In this document: piece after piece, positions 34,591 through 42,928 of the stretch
How positions within the stretch are numbered: the first letter of the stretch is position 1
Layout of the letters: each line of letters opens with the position of its first letter
Source of the DNA: Candidatus Thorarchaeota archaeon
Lineage (GTDB): Archaea; Asgardarchaeota; Thorarchaeia; Thorarchaeales; Thorarchaeaceae
Assembly: GCA_016839275.1 (NCBI GenBank)
Contig: JAEOUM010000177.1
Coordinates: 1 to 60,812, forward strand
Direction: 5' to 3'
DNA length: 60,812 bases
Position numbers and translations under genes: made by a program
The notes under the pieces: model-generated
Database searches by the model: none
What the model was told of the DNA's origin: nothing
Seen by the model: the letters and a program-made list of their open reading frames with translations, nothing else

Positions 34591-35064
34591 ATGAATGATG
34601 AAGTAATCAGGGAAATGTGTCTTAATCTCTTGGATGTTGGATGGCCAGCATATGTTACGACAATAGACAAAGAAGGATTTCCACAGACACGAGCTATGTT
34701 TAACCTCAGGAACAAAGAGAGGTTTCCAAAATTGGTACCCTTCTTTGAACAGCAAGAAAATGATTTCATTATGATTTTCACTACGAATACATCCTCGCCA
34801 AAGATGGAGGACATTGAAACAAACAAGGCTGTTTCAGCATACTACTGCGATCCAGAAACGTGGAGAGGTGTAATGTTTAGTGGTCTGATTGAGATTGTTA
34901 CAGATCTCGATATCAAGAAATCAATCTGGCATCCGGAGTGGTCTAAGTACTATTTATCGGGATATGATGATCCAGACCATACTGTTCTTCGTCTCATTCC
35001 GGTAATGGCTAAGGGGTGGACTGGTAGCCGAACATTCAAACTGGAACTCGGTGATTCAAAATGA
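34591..35064 (+). CDS. Pyridoxamine 5'-phosphate oxidase-like flavoprotein
   Basis: 157 residues of the FMN-binding split-barrel family. VGWPAYVTTIDKEGFPQTRAM at residues 13-33 and SAYYCDPETWRGVMFSGLIEIV near 85 match the PNPOx-like or general-stress-protein-26 group. It may use FMN or F420; the substrate is unknown. A TATA-like box (AAAGATATATAG, 34531-34542) lies upstream. Its stop overlaps the ATG of the MarR gene (ATGA), so both are made together. Confidence 0.8.
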   Translation: MNDEVIREMCLNLLDVGWPAYVTTIDKEGFPQTRAMFNLRNKERFPKLVPFFEQQENDFIMIFTTNTSSPKMEDIETNKAVSAYYCDPETWRGVMFSGLIEIVTDLDIKKSIWHPEWSKYYLSGYDDPDHTVLRLIPVMAKGWTGSRTFKLELGDSK

Positions 35065-35525
35065 TGTCACAACGAGCTGGAGGATTTCTCATAACTCAGA
35101 TTCACCACTTGGGAAGAAGAGTGTTCACTGAACTGCTAAAGCAGCATGAGATAGACATAGGTCCAGGACAAGGCAGAATTCTCTTTGCATTATGGCAGAA
35201 GGATGGTGTTCCTATCAATGACCTAGTGGAGCGGACTCTTCTAAGGAAATCGACACTTAGTGAGCTTCTGGACAATCTTGAGAAGGCTGAATACATCCAG
35301 CGTGAACAATCAGATGAGGATAGAAGAAAAATCATAATTAAACTGACAGAGAGGACACAAAAACTCCAGAAAATATACATCAATCTCTCAGTGGAGATGA
35401 CGAAACTCTTCTACAGAGGATTCTCTGATGATGAGATTGACGAGTTTGAGGCGATGCTCCGACGAATTCTTGATAATCTGATTCCTCATGATTCCGAAGG
35501 AAACGCAGAAGGAGAAGACCTCTGA
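35061..35525 (+). CDS. MarR-family transcriptional regulator
   Basis: 154 residues with a winged helix at about 30-100: GQGRILFALWQKDGVPINDLVER, the recognition helix RKSTLSELLDNLEKAEYIQ, and the wing EQSDEDRRKIIIKLTERT. This DxRxK wing is the MarR signature. Four-base overlap with the PNPOx gene suggests it controls that operon. Followed after 20 bases by the MBL-fold gene. Confidence 0.9.
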   Translation: MMSQRAGGFLITQIHHLGRRVFTELLKQHEIDIGPGQGRILFALWQKDGVPINDLVERTLLRKSTLSELLDNLEKAEYIQREQSDEDRRKIIIKLTERTQKLQKIYINLSVEMTKLFYRGFSDDEIDEFEAMLRRILDNLIPHDSEGNAEGEDL

Positions 35526-35545
35526 CCAGCAGGAGTTCCTGTGAG

Positions 35546-36355
35546 ATGAGCAGAGTCATATTATTGGGAACTGGAACACCCAACCCAGATCCAGATAGAT
35601 ATGGACCTTCAGTTGCAATACTTGTGGACAAGTCTGCATACATCATTGATTTTGGACCGGGTGTTGTCAGACGTGCAATAGCAGCAGGAATCCATCCATC
35701 ACAAATGACCTGTGCATTTCTGACACATCTACATTCAGACCACACAACTGGGTTTCCAGACCTGATTTTCAGTCCTGCAGTAGTAGGAAGAACAGAACCA
35801 TTGGAGGTCTTTGGGCCGCCAGGACTCTCACGGATGACCAACCATATTATGGTAGCATATAGTGAAGATCTAAGGGAACGGGGAACATGGTCTGCACTCT
35901 CTAATGAGAGAGGATACATAGTGAATACACATGAGATAGGAGAAGGCACAATCTATCATGATGATGATACTGCAGTTGAAGCCTTTCGTGTGGATCATGG
36001 TTCCTTGGAAGCCTATGGATTCAAGTTTCTAGTAGAGGATAGGACAATTGTGATTTCGGGGGACACACGCCCGTCACCGGCTCTTATAACAAAGGCAATG
36101 GGATGTAACATTCTAATACATGAAGTGTATACAGCAGAGGGATTAAAGGACCGTCCAAAAGAGTGGCAGAAATATCACTCAAAAGTTCATACCTCCACTT
36201 ATGAGCTTGCAGAGATTGCCAATTTGATAAAGCCGGACCTACTTGTGCTGTACCACCAACTCCATTGGACTCGTACGGATGATGAACTATTGTCAGAAGT
36301 GACAGAGAGATACGATGGGAGAGTTATTTCTGGAAAAGACTTGGATGTCTTTTGA
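35546..36355 (+). CDS. Metallo-beta-lactamase-fold hydrolase (RNase Z-like)
   Basis: 269 residues. Zinc ligands are in THLHSDHTTGFPDL (HxHxDH) near residue 60, an SGDTRPS motif near 172 and a C-terminal LVLYHQLHWT His near 235, with DHGSLEAYGFKF between. The arrangement and the GTGTPNPDPDRYGPS start resemble the RNase Z/arylsulfatase-like branch. It could be a phosphodiesterase or hydrolase of a small molecule; it is shorter than tRNase Z. In line with the PNPOx-MarR pair. Confidence 0.85.
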   Translation: MSRVILLGTGTPNPDPDRYGPSVAILVDKSAYIIDFGPGVVRRAIAAGIHPSQMTCAFLTHLHSDHTTGFPDLIFSPAVVGRTEPLEVFGPPGLSRMTNHIMVAYSEDLRERGTWSALSNERGYIVNTHEIGEGTIYHDDDTAVEAFRVDHGSLEAYGFKFLVEDRTIVISGDTRPSPALITKAMGCNILIHEVYTAEGLKDRPKEWQKYHSKVHTSTYELAEIANLIKPDLLVLYHQLHWTRTDDELLSEVTERYDGRVISGKDLDVF

Positions 36356-36666
36356 AAAGAAATCGAATTAGTAGGAATAATGGATAAAATATACCAGAGA
36401 TGAGGAGTCAACAATAATTGTCGAGAGGCGAATGTTATACACTTCGACGATGATGACGAGTAGTAATCGTTCCCTCACTAGTCTGTACTAGTTTACTATA
36501 CTCTTTATTGACGGGGCAGTGCTGAAAGCAAGCCCCCGTCTTATGTATTCTTCAAGACAATTAAGAAATTCTAGAGAATACGCTTTCTAAGGTCCGAGCT
36601 AAACCAAACCTCTCATAGATATAATAAACGAAGTGTCGAACACAACGATTCTTGGGAGGTGAAATA
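36356..36666 (+). promoter_or_regulatory. Intergenic region: hairpin and TATA box before an MFS gene
   Basis: About 310 bases with no credible gene. A GACGGGG/CCCCGTC hairpin at 36510-36540, with an internal GCT/AGC pairing, may end the upstream transcript, though the following bases are only moderately T-rich. A TATA box ATATAATAAA at 36619-36628 precedes the strong ribosome site GGGAGGTG (36654-36661). Confidence 0.45.
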
Positions 36667-36696
36667 ATGCTATGTAACAAGAGTGCCTTTATGTAG
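36667..36696 (+). CDS. Possible leader peptide (9 residues) of the MFS gene
   Basis: GGGAGGTG lies five bases before an ATG that opens a nine-codon frame ending in tandem TAG stops. The MFS ATG follows seven bases later and has no ribosome site of its own, which suggests that translation passes from the leader to the transporter. Confidence 0.4.
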   Translation: MLCNKSAFM

Positions 36697-36703
36697 TAGT
36701 TTG

Positions 36704-38266
36704 ATGGACAAAGCTCCTTCGGGTGAAAAGCGAATGAGCTCTGACGATGATTCATTGACTCAAGACCAGAGAGAACTGGGCTTGCGAAAAATGACATGGC
36801 AGGGCATTACAAGCCAGGTTAGGATAACACTCACTGAAAGTGTGTTTCTTGTAGGATTTGCTGTTACCGTTTTAAACGCCCCCAACACACTAATCGGAAT
36901 TTTGGCGGCTATTCCATTCTTAGCTCAGTTGCTTCAAATACCCTCAGTCTATATAATCCATAGAGCAGGAAAAAGAAAGACTGTCAATGTTATCACTCAA
37001 TTGGGGAACAGATTGGCTATTCTAGGGATGGCATTGATTCCATTTTTCTCAGCATCTGATTTTCGGCTCATCCTCTTAGTTATTTTCGTAGCAATTCAAG
37101 CCATCTTCAATGGTATTGGTTCTCCAAGTTGGAACTCATGGTTAAGAGACTTGGTGCCAGTCGACCGGTTAGGTAGATTCTTTTCTGTAAGGATGGCAGC
37201 AACAGGACTGGTCGCTATAGTTGTATCTTTGTTAGGCGGACAGTTTATTGGACTCTGGACTGACATATACATTCAGGATCCAAGTATAGGATACTCACTT
37301 CTATTCTTCATTGCGTTTCTGTTTGGTATGATTGCGGTTTATTTCACTGCTACAACTCCAGAGCCTAGATTAATCGTTCCTGATCGTGGGCAGAAGTTCT
37401 CGCAGCTAGTAGCGAAACCATTCAAGGATGAGAATTTCAAACACCTGATTTGGTTTTCAGTTGTCTGGACATTTAGCACTGCTCTTGTGTCACCATTCTT
37501 TACAGTCTATTTACTTAGCCGTGCTGGATTGCAATTACCAGCGATTACAATACTAGTTGCTATTACACAGCTTGTCAGTATTGTGTTCTTCAGGTTCTGG
37601 GGAAGGCTCTCGGATCGGTTTAGTAACAAATCAATCCTGCAAGTATCATCGCCTCTCTTTATCATTAGCACGCTAATGTGGACATTCACAGCGATGGCAG
37701 ATTTCTATTCCATGAAAATCCCCCTCTTGATTCTAATACACATTGTTTCCGGATTCTCCTCAGCAGGAGTGAACCTAGCAACCAGCAACATAGGCCTGAA
37801 ACTCGCACCAAGAGGCGAAGCCACATCATACTTAGCATCGAGAGGGAGTGTGGTTGCTGTGGCAGGAGCCGCAGCTCCCCTTATTGGTGGCGCTTCAGCA
37901 GACTTTTTCACGCAATACGGATTCCGACTTGATCTCACATTCACTTTCCCGGGCGGTAGCTTTAGCAACTTTCCAGCTTATGATATCACGGGACTTGATT
38001 TCATATTCATCATTTCAGCTATAATCGGATTTTACTCGATGTATAGATTGTCTAAAATTAAGGAAATTGGTGAAGTGGATGAACGTATCGTTCTTGAAGC
38101 AATACTTGAAGAAACTCGAAGAAATGTCAGGACACTGTCTACAGTAGATGGCCTAAGGCAAACATTCCATATTCCTGTATCGGAACGGCCAGACTCAATG
38201 AAGAGAAGAAAGAAGAAAAGAGTGATCGAAGAGCAAAGAGATGATTCTAAGAAAGAAATTGAGTAG
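36704..38266 (+). CDS. MFS transporter with a long charged C-terminal tail
   Basis: 520 residues and about 12 membrane spans. IHRAGKRKTVNVITQLG after the second span and the FWGRLSDRFSNKSIL loop in the second half resemble MFS A-motifs. The last about 80 residues are a soluble, highly charged tail rich in Lys, Arg and Glu. The ATG at 36704 is chosen because a nine-codon ORF with a strong ribosome site ends just upstream; a GTG at 36683 in frame has no such support. The substrate is unknown; the protein could export lipids, drugs or sugars. Confidence 0.8.
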   Translation: MDKAPSGEKRMSSDDDSLTQDQRELGLRKMTWQGITSQVRITLTESVFLVGFAVTVLNAPNTLIGILAAIPFLAQLLQIPSVYIIHRAGKRKTVNVITQLGNRLAILGMALIPFFSASDFRLILLVIFVAIQAIFNGIGSPSWNSWLRDLVPVDRLGRFFSVRMAATGLVAIVVSLLGGQFIGLWTDIYIQDPSIGYSLLFFIAFLFGMIAVYFTATTPEPRLIVPDRGQKFSQLVAKPFKDENFKHLIWFSVVWTFSTALVSPFFTVYLLSRAGLQLPAITILVAITQLVSIVFFRFWGRLSDRFSNKSILQVSSPLFIISTLMWTFTAMADFYSMKIPLLILIHIVSGFSSAGVNLATSNIGLKLAPRGEATSYLASRGSVVAVAGAAAPLIGGASADFFTQYGFRLDLTFTFPGGSFSNFPAYDITGLDFIFIISAIIGFYSMYRLSKIKEIGEVDERIVLEAILEETRRNVRTLSTVDGLRQTFHIPVSERPDSMKRRKKKRVIEEQRDDSKKEIE

Positions 38267-38392
38267 AATGATACGCTAGTAAGAGCTACGATTCATAGTA
38301 TGCTCTATACTGTTATGAAGCTACGAATTAGCTCACTCCGAATTAAATTGGAAGGAGGAAGTACAATTGATAAGAGAAAGATAGTATTCCAA

Positions 38393-39196
38393 ATGATAAT
38401 GACTTCCAAAATTGTACCGATATCAGACGAGAACATTGACGAAGTGCTCCAGCTTCTCACTGAAGACGCATTATCTAATATTGTACTGATTGCAGACTGT
38501 ACTCAACTGAAAGAGTGGTGTGATATCCGCATTCTCAAAAACAATAACGAAATCGATGCCATTTTTTCAGTATATAGAGACCTCGATTTTCTAGCCACAG
38601 CATTCTGGTGCCGAGATGTGATATCATTAAGAGTTGTCATGAAAGATTTCGGCAACATTCTTGTCGGAAAAGAGTTCGTAGCGATTTGCACGCAAGACCA
38701 GCTTGCGCAATTTGCAAAAGCCTGTGTAATTCTGAAACCAATCAAGGAACGTCAGATGATTGTTGATAGATCAATCAAGCTACATTGCGATTGTCGAAAG
38801 ATTCCAGTCAGGCTCTCAATTCATGACTCTAGAAAGCTGAAAGAACTTTACAACGTCACAGGAACACCAGCATGGACACCTAATGCAATGAACCTAGGAC
38901 CTTTCTACGGAATTATTGAAGAAGATAGAACCATTGCTGCAGCTGCAGGTGTCCATTTCATGACACCCTATGGGACTGAGATTGGTAATGTGGCCACACA
39001 TCCAGACCATGTAAGGAAAGGGTACGCTGCCGCATGTATCAAGGCAGTAGTTGAAGAAGTCCTTAAGGATTCGGACCTTGTCATACTACATTACTTCGAA
39101 AGTAATGTACCAGCGCAACAACTCTATGAAAAAATGGGATTCATATATTCGAAGGCAGATCCAGTCTTCTTCGTGAGAGCTACATGCACAGGTTGA
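38393..39196 (+). CDS. GNAT-family acetyltransferase with N-terminal extension
   Basis: 267 residues from the ATG at 38393. The C-terminal half is a GNAT domain: GNVATHPDHVRKGYAAACIKAVVEE has the RKGYA acetyl-CoA loop, followed by FESNVPAQQLYEKMGF. The N-terminal half is of the FR47-like or related type and binds no known ligand. The start is uncertain: a strong GAAGGAGG (38351-38357) stands eight bases ahead of an in-frame ATT at 38366, whereas the ATG at 38393 has no ribosome site. An earlier ATG lies at 38300. Confidence 0.75.
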   Translation: MIMTSKIVPISDENIDEVLQLLTEDALSNIVLIADCTQLKEWCDIRILKNNNEIDAIFSVYRDLDFLATAFWCRDVISLRVVMKDFGNILVGKEFVAICTQDQLAQFAKACVILKPIKERQMIVDRSIKLHCDCRKIPVRLSIHDSRKLKELYNVTGTPAWTPNAMNLGPFYGIIEEDRTIAAAAGVHFMTPYGTEIGNVATHPDHVRKGYAAACIKAVVEEVLKDSDLVILHYFESNVPAQQLYEKMGFIYSKADPVFFVRATCTG

Positions 39197-39325
39197 GAAA
39201 CTTCTATTGCTCCACAAATAAAATCGTGATTCTTATCTAGTGCTTATCCGAAATTTTAGAGCACTTGGAAATTACGCAAAGAGATTCGTACTACAAATGC
39301 AAGAATTCTACATCGACTCAATAAT

Positions 39326-40168
39326 CTAATCTCGGCTATCAATCATATATTTTGTATTCAATCCAAGATTGTAGATTCGTTTCAAGGATTTCTCAGCATC
39401 ATAATACCAGAAGGTTTTGGTAAGAATCCATTTGAATTTGAGATTTCGATATCGTCGTAATGCAGCAAGAGATTGTTTTCTAAGGGCATCTGTTGGGGTC
39501 GAGGGGTCCTTACTTAACTCACGAAGTTGATGAAGTTTGGTTTCGATTGACAAAAGATCCCTATTTAGAGTCCTCTCAATTGCTTCTTTAATCTGAACCG
39601 AATCTGAAGATTCGGCTAATCGAAGTCGCGACCACCGCATAGAACGGGCACCTATGGATTTAAGCTGGTTATTGAATTCCTTGGAGTCTAATAATGAACG
39701 CTCTTTTTCATAATCGAGGATCTTTCTACGCTCTCTAGCACGTAATACCGGAAACAGGAGGATACCGGGCCTAATTCGAATGCCCATAGACCGTCTTAGA
39801 AGACGTTCAACACGCTTTTTTTGACCAGGAGTTGGATTATTAAAACTGTAGGAAACTATCGAATATGTTCTGAAGGCATGTGGGTCATCAAGTCGGGTTT
39901 TTATTCCGGGAATCTCACGCGTCCGAATGAAGGATAGTATAGGCAATGAGTGAAGAAGGTCAGTGTAAGCACCAACATTTGAGCCTGCAATAAAGAGCCC
40001 TTTTCCAACACGCACAAAATCGTCGTATTGACTTAGTTTCTTTGAAACTCCTCTGATGCCTTCTTTAGATCCAAGAAGTACAACTAGTCGTGATGTGCCC
40101 TTTAGATCAATCTGAGCAGGATTGATACTCTCAGTATTCACCTCGTTCACGATCATTAAACCATCCAT
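39326..40168 (-). CDS. Basic protein of unknown function (280 residues)
   Basis: No family is recognised. The N-terminal 90 residues have a strand-helix pattern (RLVVLLGSKEGIRGVSKKL, VRVGKGLFIAGSN). A very basic middle, GQKKRVERLLRRSMGIRIRPGILLFPVLRARERRKILDYE in two parts near 115-155, and a helical C-terminal half rich in Arg, Lys and Leu follow. The RPGILLFPxLRxxE stretch resembles ferredoxin-like RNA-binding proteins only loosely. The charge suggests binding of nucleic acid. ATG start, with TATA-like GAGTATATC upstream. Isolated gene. Confidence 0.6.
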   Translation of the reverse strand: MDGLMIVNEVNTESINPAQIDLKGTSRLVVLLGSKEGIRGVSKKLSQYDDFVRVGKGLFIAGSNVGAYTDLLHSLPILSFIRTREIPGIKTRLDDPHAFRTYSIVSYSFNNPTPGQKKRVERLLRRSMGIRIRPGILLFPVLRARERRKILDYEKERSLLDSKEFNNQLKSIGARSMRWSRLRLAESSDSVQIKEAIERTLNRDLLSIETKLHQLRELSKDPSTPTDALRKQSLAALRRYRNLKFKWILTKTFWYYDAEKSLKRIYNLGLNTKYMIDSRD

Positions 40169-40424
40169 AATTAGAGTTTGATTGTTGACTTGATATACTC
40201 ACATGAAAACCAGAGTGACACACATGTGCGATAGCTATAACCGTTAAAATCTTTATTGTGGCAATCAAATCATCTTAGTCTTCATAAAAGAAGTTGATAG
40301 ACCTTTTATTAAAATCTAATATTCATATATACTTCAATTAGCCAAATAAAGTACTATAAACTTGATAATACACATTAGACATATTTTACATTTGATTTGC
40401 CTACGCTTGCCGAGAGGTGAAAAA

Positions 40425-40508
40425 ATGGTCTTCGATGATGAAGATACTTGGGACGACGATGACGAGGATTGGGAAGATGATGATGACTGGGACGACGACG
40501 ATTTCTAG
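40425..40508 (+). CDS. Asp-rich micropeptide (27 residues)
   Basis: A 27-codon frame with GAGGTGA ending four bases before the ATG. Of 27 residues 16 are Asp and 3 Glu, with three Trp placed before runs of acidic residues in a repeated W-D-D-D-D type pattern. It has no basic residue. It follows an AT-rich stretch with TATA-like boxes and precedes the Lys-rich frame at 40606. Likely a small acidic binding peptide, for example a DNA mimic or a metal (Ca or Fe) binder; this is inference. Such low-complexity frames can be chance, but the ribosome site and start-stop layout favour a gene. Confidence 0.5.
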   Translation: MVFDDEDTWDDDDEDWEDDDDWDDDDF

Positions 40509-40605
40509 TAATAGTCGGATTCGAATCTCACAAAACTGCCATCTGTCTGTTTTAATCACCTGAATAACAATCAAATCGTATACAATATCACATAGGTGTG
40601 AACTG

Positions 40606-40701
40606 ATGGGTAGTAAAAAACCAACAACAAAGAAGCCACCTGCAAAGAAAGCAGGTGCAAAGAAAGAAGCGAAAGCTGCTGAAAAACCAAAGAAAAAGTA
40701 A
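40606..40701 (+). CDS. Lys-rich micropeptide (31 residues), histone-tail-like
   Basis: A 31-codon frame with AGGTG seven bases upstream. 13 Lys, the rest mainly Ala, Pro, Thr and Gly, in KK-x-x-x repeats such as KKPPAKKAGAKKEAK, much like tails of histone H1 or bacterial HU fusions. It would bind nucleic acid or an acidic partner such as the neighbouring Asp-rich peptide 97 bases upstream. Followed by a hairpin with a T-rich tail. A short TATA-like GTATAC (40578-40583) may give it its own promoter. Confidence 0.55.
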   Translation: MGSKKPTTKKPPAKKAGAKKEAKAAEKPKKK

Positions 40702-40709
40702 TATCAATA

Positions 40710-40780
40710 TGACTGAGGTGAGTTTCTCCACGATTACATGAACACTCTGTGTGGATGGACTCACCTGTCATCTTTCTTTT
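40710..40780 (+). terminator. Hairpin with T-rich tail after the Lys-rich micropeptide
   Basis: Outer arms TGAC/GTCA and AGGTGAGT/ACTCACCT (40710-40770), with a further CTCCAC/GTGTGG-like pairing inside, followed by TCTTTCTTTT at 40771-40780, nine bases after the stop. A terminator is the simplest reading; the large loop leaves room for another control role. Confidence 0.5.
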
Positions 40781-40892
40781 ACTGAATTTAGTATTCTAAT
40801 TCCCTTTTTTGTGGCATCCAATTGGTAATGTACTATGAGTTTGCATAATGCTAAAATGGAAGCTACCCAGCTTACCAGCAATCGTGATTTTA

Positions 40893-41228
40893 ATGACGAC
40901 AAAACAATATCCAGACTATATCAAAAGTCTTGCAAAGGCGGTTATTCCATTTCCAGGAGTACAAGGTTGGGTTGCACAGGGAAAGAAGTTCCAGTTGGTT
41001 TTCTTTGAAATAGAAGCTGGAGGCGAAGTTTCCCCACATAGTCACGGTGAGCAGTATGGATACGTGTTTGAAGGAGAAATGATTCTCACCATAGGAGAAG
41101 AAACACAGACCTATAGAGCAGGAGATTCCTATCATATTCCAAATGGAGTGATTCACCACGCGAAGTTCAGTACTTTCGTCCGAGTGATGGATTTCTTCCT
41201 AGAGGCAGACAGGTATAAGACAGAGTAG
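40893..41228 (+). CDS. Single-domain cupin protein
   Basis: 111 residues. The two cupin motifs are complete: EAGGEVSPHSHGEQYGYVFEG (motif 1, with metal-binding His, His and Glu) and YHIPNGVIHHAKF (motif 2, with His). It is a metal-binding beta-barrel, perhaps a sugar isomerase or dioxygenase-like enzyme or a small-molecule binder. The start at 40893 is preferred to 40848, which adds a non-conserved segment; no ribosome site is seen, suggesting a leaderless mRNA. Confidence 0.8.
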   Translation: MTTKQYPDYIKSLAKAVIPFPGVQGWVAQGKKFQLVFFEIEAGGEVSPHSHGEQYGYVFEGEMILTIGEETQTYRAGDSYHIPNGVIHHAKFSTFVRVMDFFLEADRYKTE

Positions 41229-41301
41229 GTTTATTTCACGCACAATCTCAAAGTACTCTAACAAAATAACTGCATATATAGACAGCAAGAAGGCTTGGAT
41301 T

Positions 41302-42615
41302 GTGGACATAGAAGAAAAAGAGCAATCTAGACAGGACGGTGTTTCAGGTTCTTTGAAACATAGTCAACTCATCACTGTTCTCAATCTTTCCGCGGTCACT
41401 TTTCTCGTGTTGTTAGGATTGAGCATGGTTTCACCCATTCTTCCGGGGTATGCAGAGAGCTTTCGGGTTTCGTATACACTCGTGGGATTTGTGATTTCCT
41501 CTTTTGCGGTCACTCGAATGATTTTAGATATCCCAGCAGGGCTTCTTTCAAGAAAACATGACAAAAAAATGATCATGATATTGGGTTTGACATTAATTGT
41601 TGTTTCATCAGTCATGGCAGGATTTGCACCAACGTATATTGTACTCGTTATTGCAAGGATGATTGAGGGTGCGGGTTCTGCGTTATATGTTACATCGGCT
41701 ACTGTCTTTCTGGCTCAAATATCAGGAAAAGAGAAACGTGGCCAGTGGATGAGTCTCTACTCAGGAATGCTGCTTCTTGGAAGTATATTTGGCCCCACAT
41801 TTGGTGGCGTTATTGCTTCATCTTTTGATATACGTGCTCCCTTCTTTGCGTATGCCCTTGTCGCAGGATTGGGTGTTATTCCAACTCTAACTCTTCCAAA
41901 AATACAGAACTCTGAACACGCCTCAGGTTCAGATGAACGAAAATCTACCATTCGGGATATGTGGCAAGTTCTCACATACCCCTCATTTCTTCTCGCGACT
42001 TTCGCAACCTTTGCTCTGTTCTTCATCAGAACTGGAGTACGAAGCACACTTGTCCCTCTGTTTGCAGCAAATAATCTTGGGTTAGACCCCAGTTTTATCG
42101 GGGGGATTCTTACTGTAGCTGGAATAACGACTGCTGCGACCATGGTGCCGATGGGAAGCCTCTCAGATAGAATCGGAAGAAGGAATCCTCTAGCAATATG
42201 TCTGTTACTTTCTGCGCTCATTTCAATTTGGATTCCCTATTCTAGCAATCTGCTTGAATTGACAATCAACATGGCGATTTATGGAGCAATTATTGGATTA
42301 TCAGGACCTATTGCTGCGTTTGTAACAGATGTGTCTCCACAAGACAAGCTTGAGGTCTCTATGGGTCTCTATCGAATGATAAGTGACATGGGGTTCATTG
42401 CAGGACCCTTGTTCCTCGGTTACCTGTCAGATATAACAGCAACTCCTGTTCCTGGGGAAACTCATTCAGGACTCATCAGTGTGCTACCTTTCATAGCAGC
42501 AGCAATACTCTTAGTAATAGCTGGGTTGACTCTTCTGACAGCCCCTGATCCAATAAGAGCAAAGAACGCACAGAAGAAAATCAGTGCATTAGAGCAAGAT
42601 GATGATTCCTTTTAA
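41302..42615 (+). CDS. MFS transporter (drug/sugar efflux type)
   Basis: 437 residues and 12 predicted spans. DIPAGLLSRKHDKKMIMILGL after the second span and PMGSLSDRIGRRNPLAICL in the second half are MFS A-motifs, the latter very typical. GAGSALYVTSATVFLAQ matches span 4-5 of efflux permeases. GTG start with AGAAGG upstream. It is followed in convergent orientation by the TrmB-MEDS unit. Confidence 0.88.
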   Translation: MDIEEKEQSRQDGVSGSLKHSQLITVLNLSAVTFLVLLGLSMVSPILPGYAESFRVSYTLVGFVISSFAVTRMILDIPAGLLSRKHDKKMIMILGLTLIVVSSVMAGFAPTYIVLVIARMIEGAGSALYVTSATVFLAQISGKEKRGQWMSLYSGMLLLGSIFGPTFGGVIASSFDIRAPFFAYALVAGLGVIPTLTLPKIQNSEHASGSDERKSTIRDMWQVLTYPSFLLATFATFALFFIRTGVRSTLVPLFAANNLGLDPSFIGGILTVAGITTAATMVPMGSLSDRIGRRNPLAICLLLSALISIWIPYSSNLLELTINMAIYGAIIGLSGPIAAFVTDVSPQDKLEVSMGLYRMISDMGFIAGPLFLGYLSDITATPVPGETHSGLISVLPFIAAAILLVIAGLTLLTAPDPIRAKNAQKKISALEQDDDSF

Positions 42616-42685
42616 TAAATCTAAGAAGGTTCAAGGAATATTCAATAATAGGTTCAAAACATAACATCAGTGGGATCTATCATTT

Positions 42686-42898
42686 TTAAGTATCCGAGTA
42701 CAAGAGAGCCAAAGATACAATGAGTAGGATTATTCCAGTCATCCAATGGTGATACTGAAATCCAAAAGGTGCAATATGGAACTCACTCAAATCCGGAAGA
42801 ATATGGCCTATTGGTAATCCAAACATCCATAATTCATCTACAAGAAACACGACTCCAATGAGGATGAGAATGATTGCAAGAGCCTTGCGTTTTGGCAA
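42686..42898 (-). CDS. Small two-span membrane protein
   Basis: 70 residues with two hydrophobic segments (about 7-26 and 48-66) joined by a Pro- and His-containing loop. It begins about 30 bases after the stop of the TrmB-like regulator gene on the same strand, with AAAAGGG immediately before the TTG, so the two are probably cotranscribed. Function unknown; it might be a membrane partner of the regulator, an inference. Confidence 0.55.
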   Translation of the reverse strand: MPKRKALAIILILIGVVFLVDELWMFGLPIGHILPDLSEFHIAPFGFQYHHWMTGIILLIVSLALLYSDT

Positions 42899-42928
42899 CC
42901 CTTTTCTTACCGCCCTTTGTAAATCATC

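Noticed and set aside
36510-36540. Riboswitch ahead of the MFS gene
   Set aside because: A single hairpin is present, but it lies upstream of the predicted transcript start and shows no known riboswitch core.
40510-40530. tRNA-like GGATTCGAATCTC
   Set aside because: It resembles a T-loop, but no tRNA arms lie around it in the 97-base gap between the two micropeptide genes.
41757-42221. 154-codon minus-strand ORF
   Set aside because: It lies fully inside the MFS transporter gene and reads as an antisense shadow rich in Arg, Pro and Ser.
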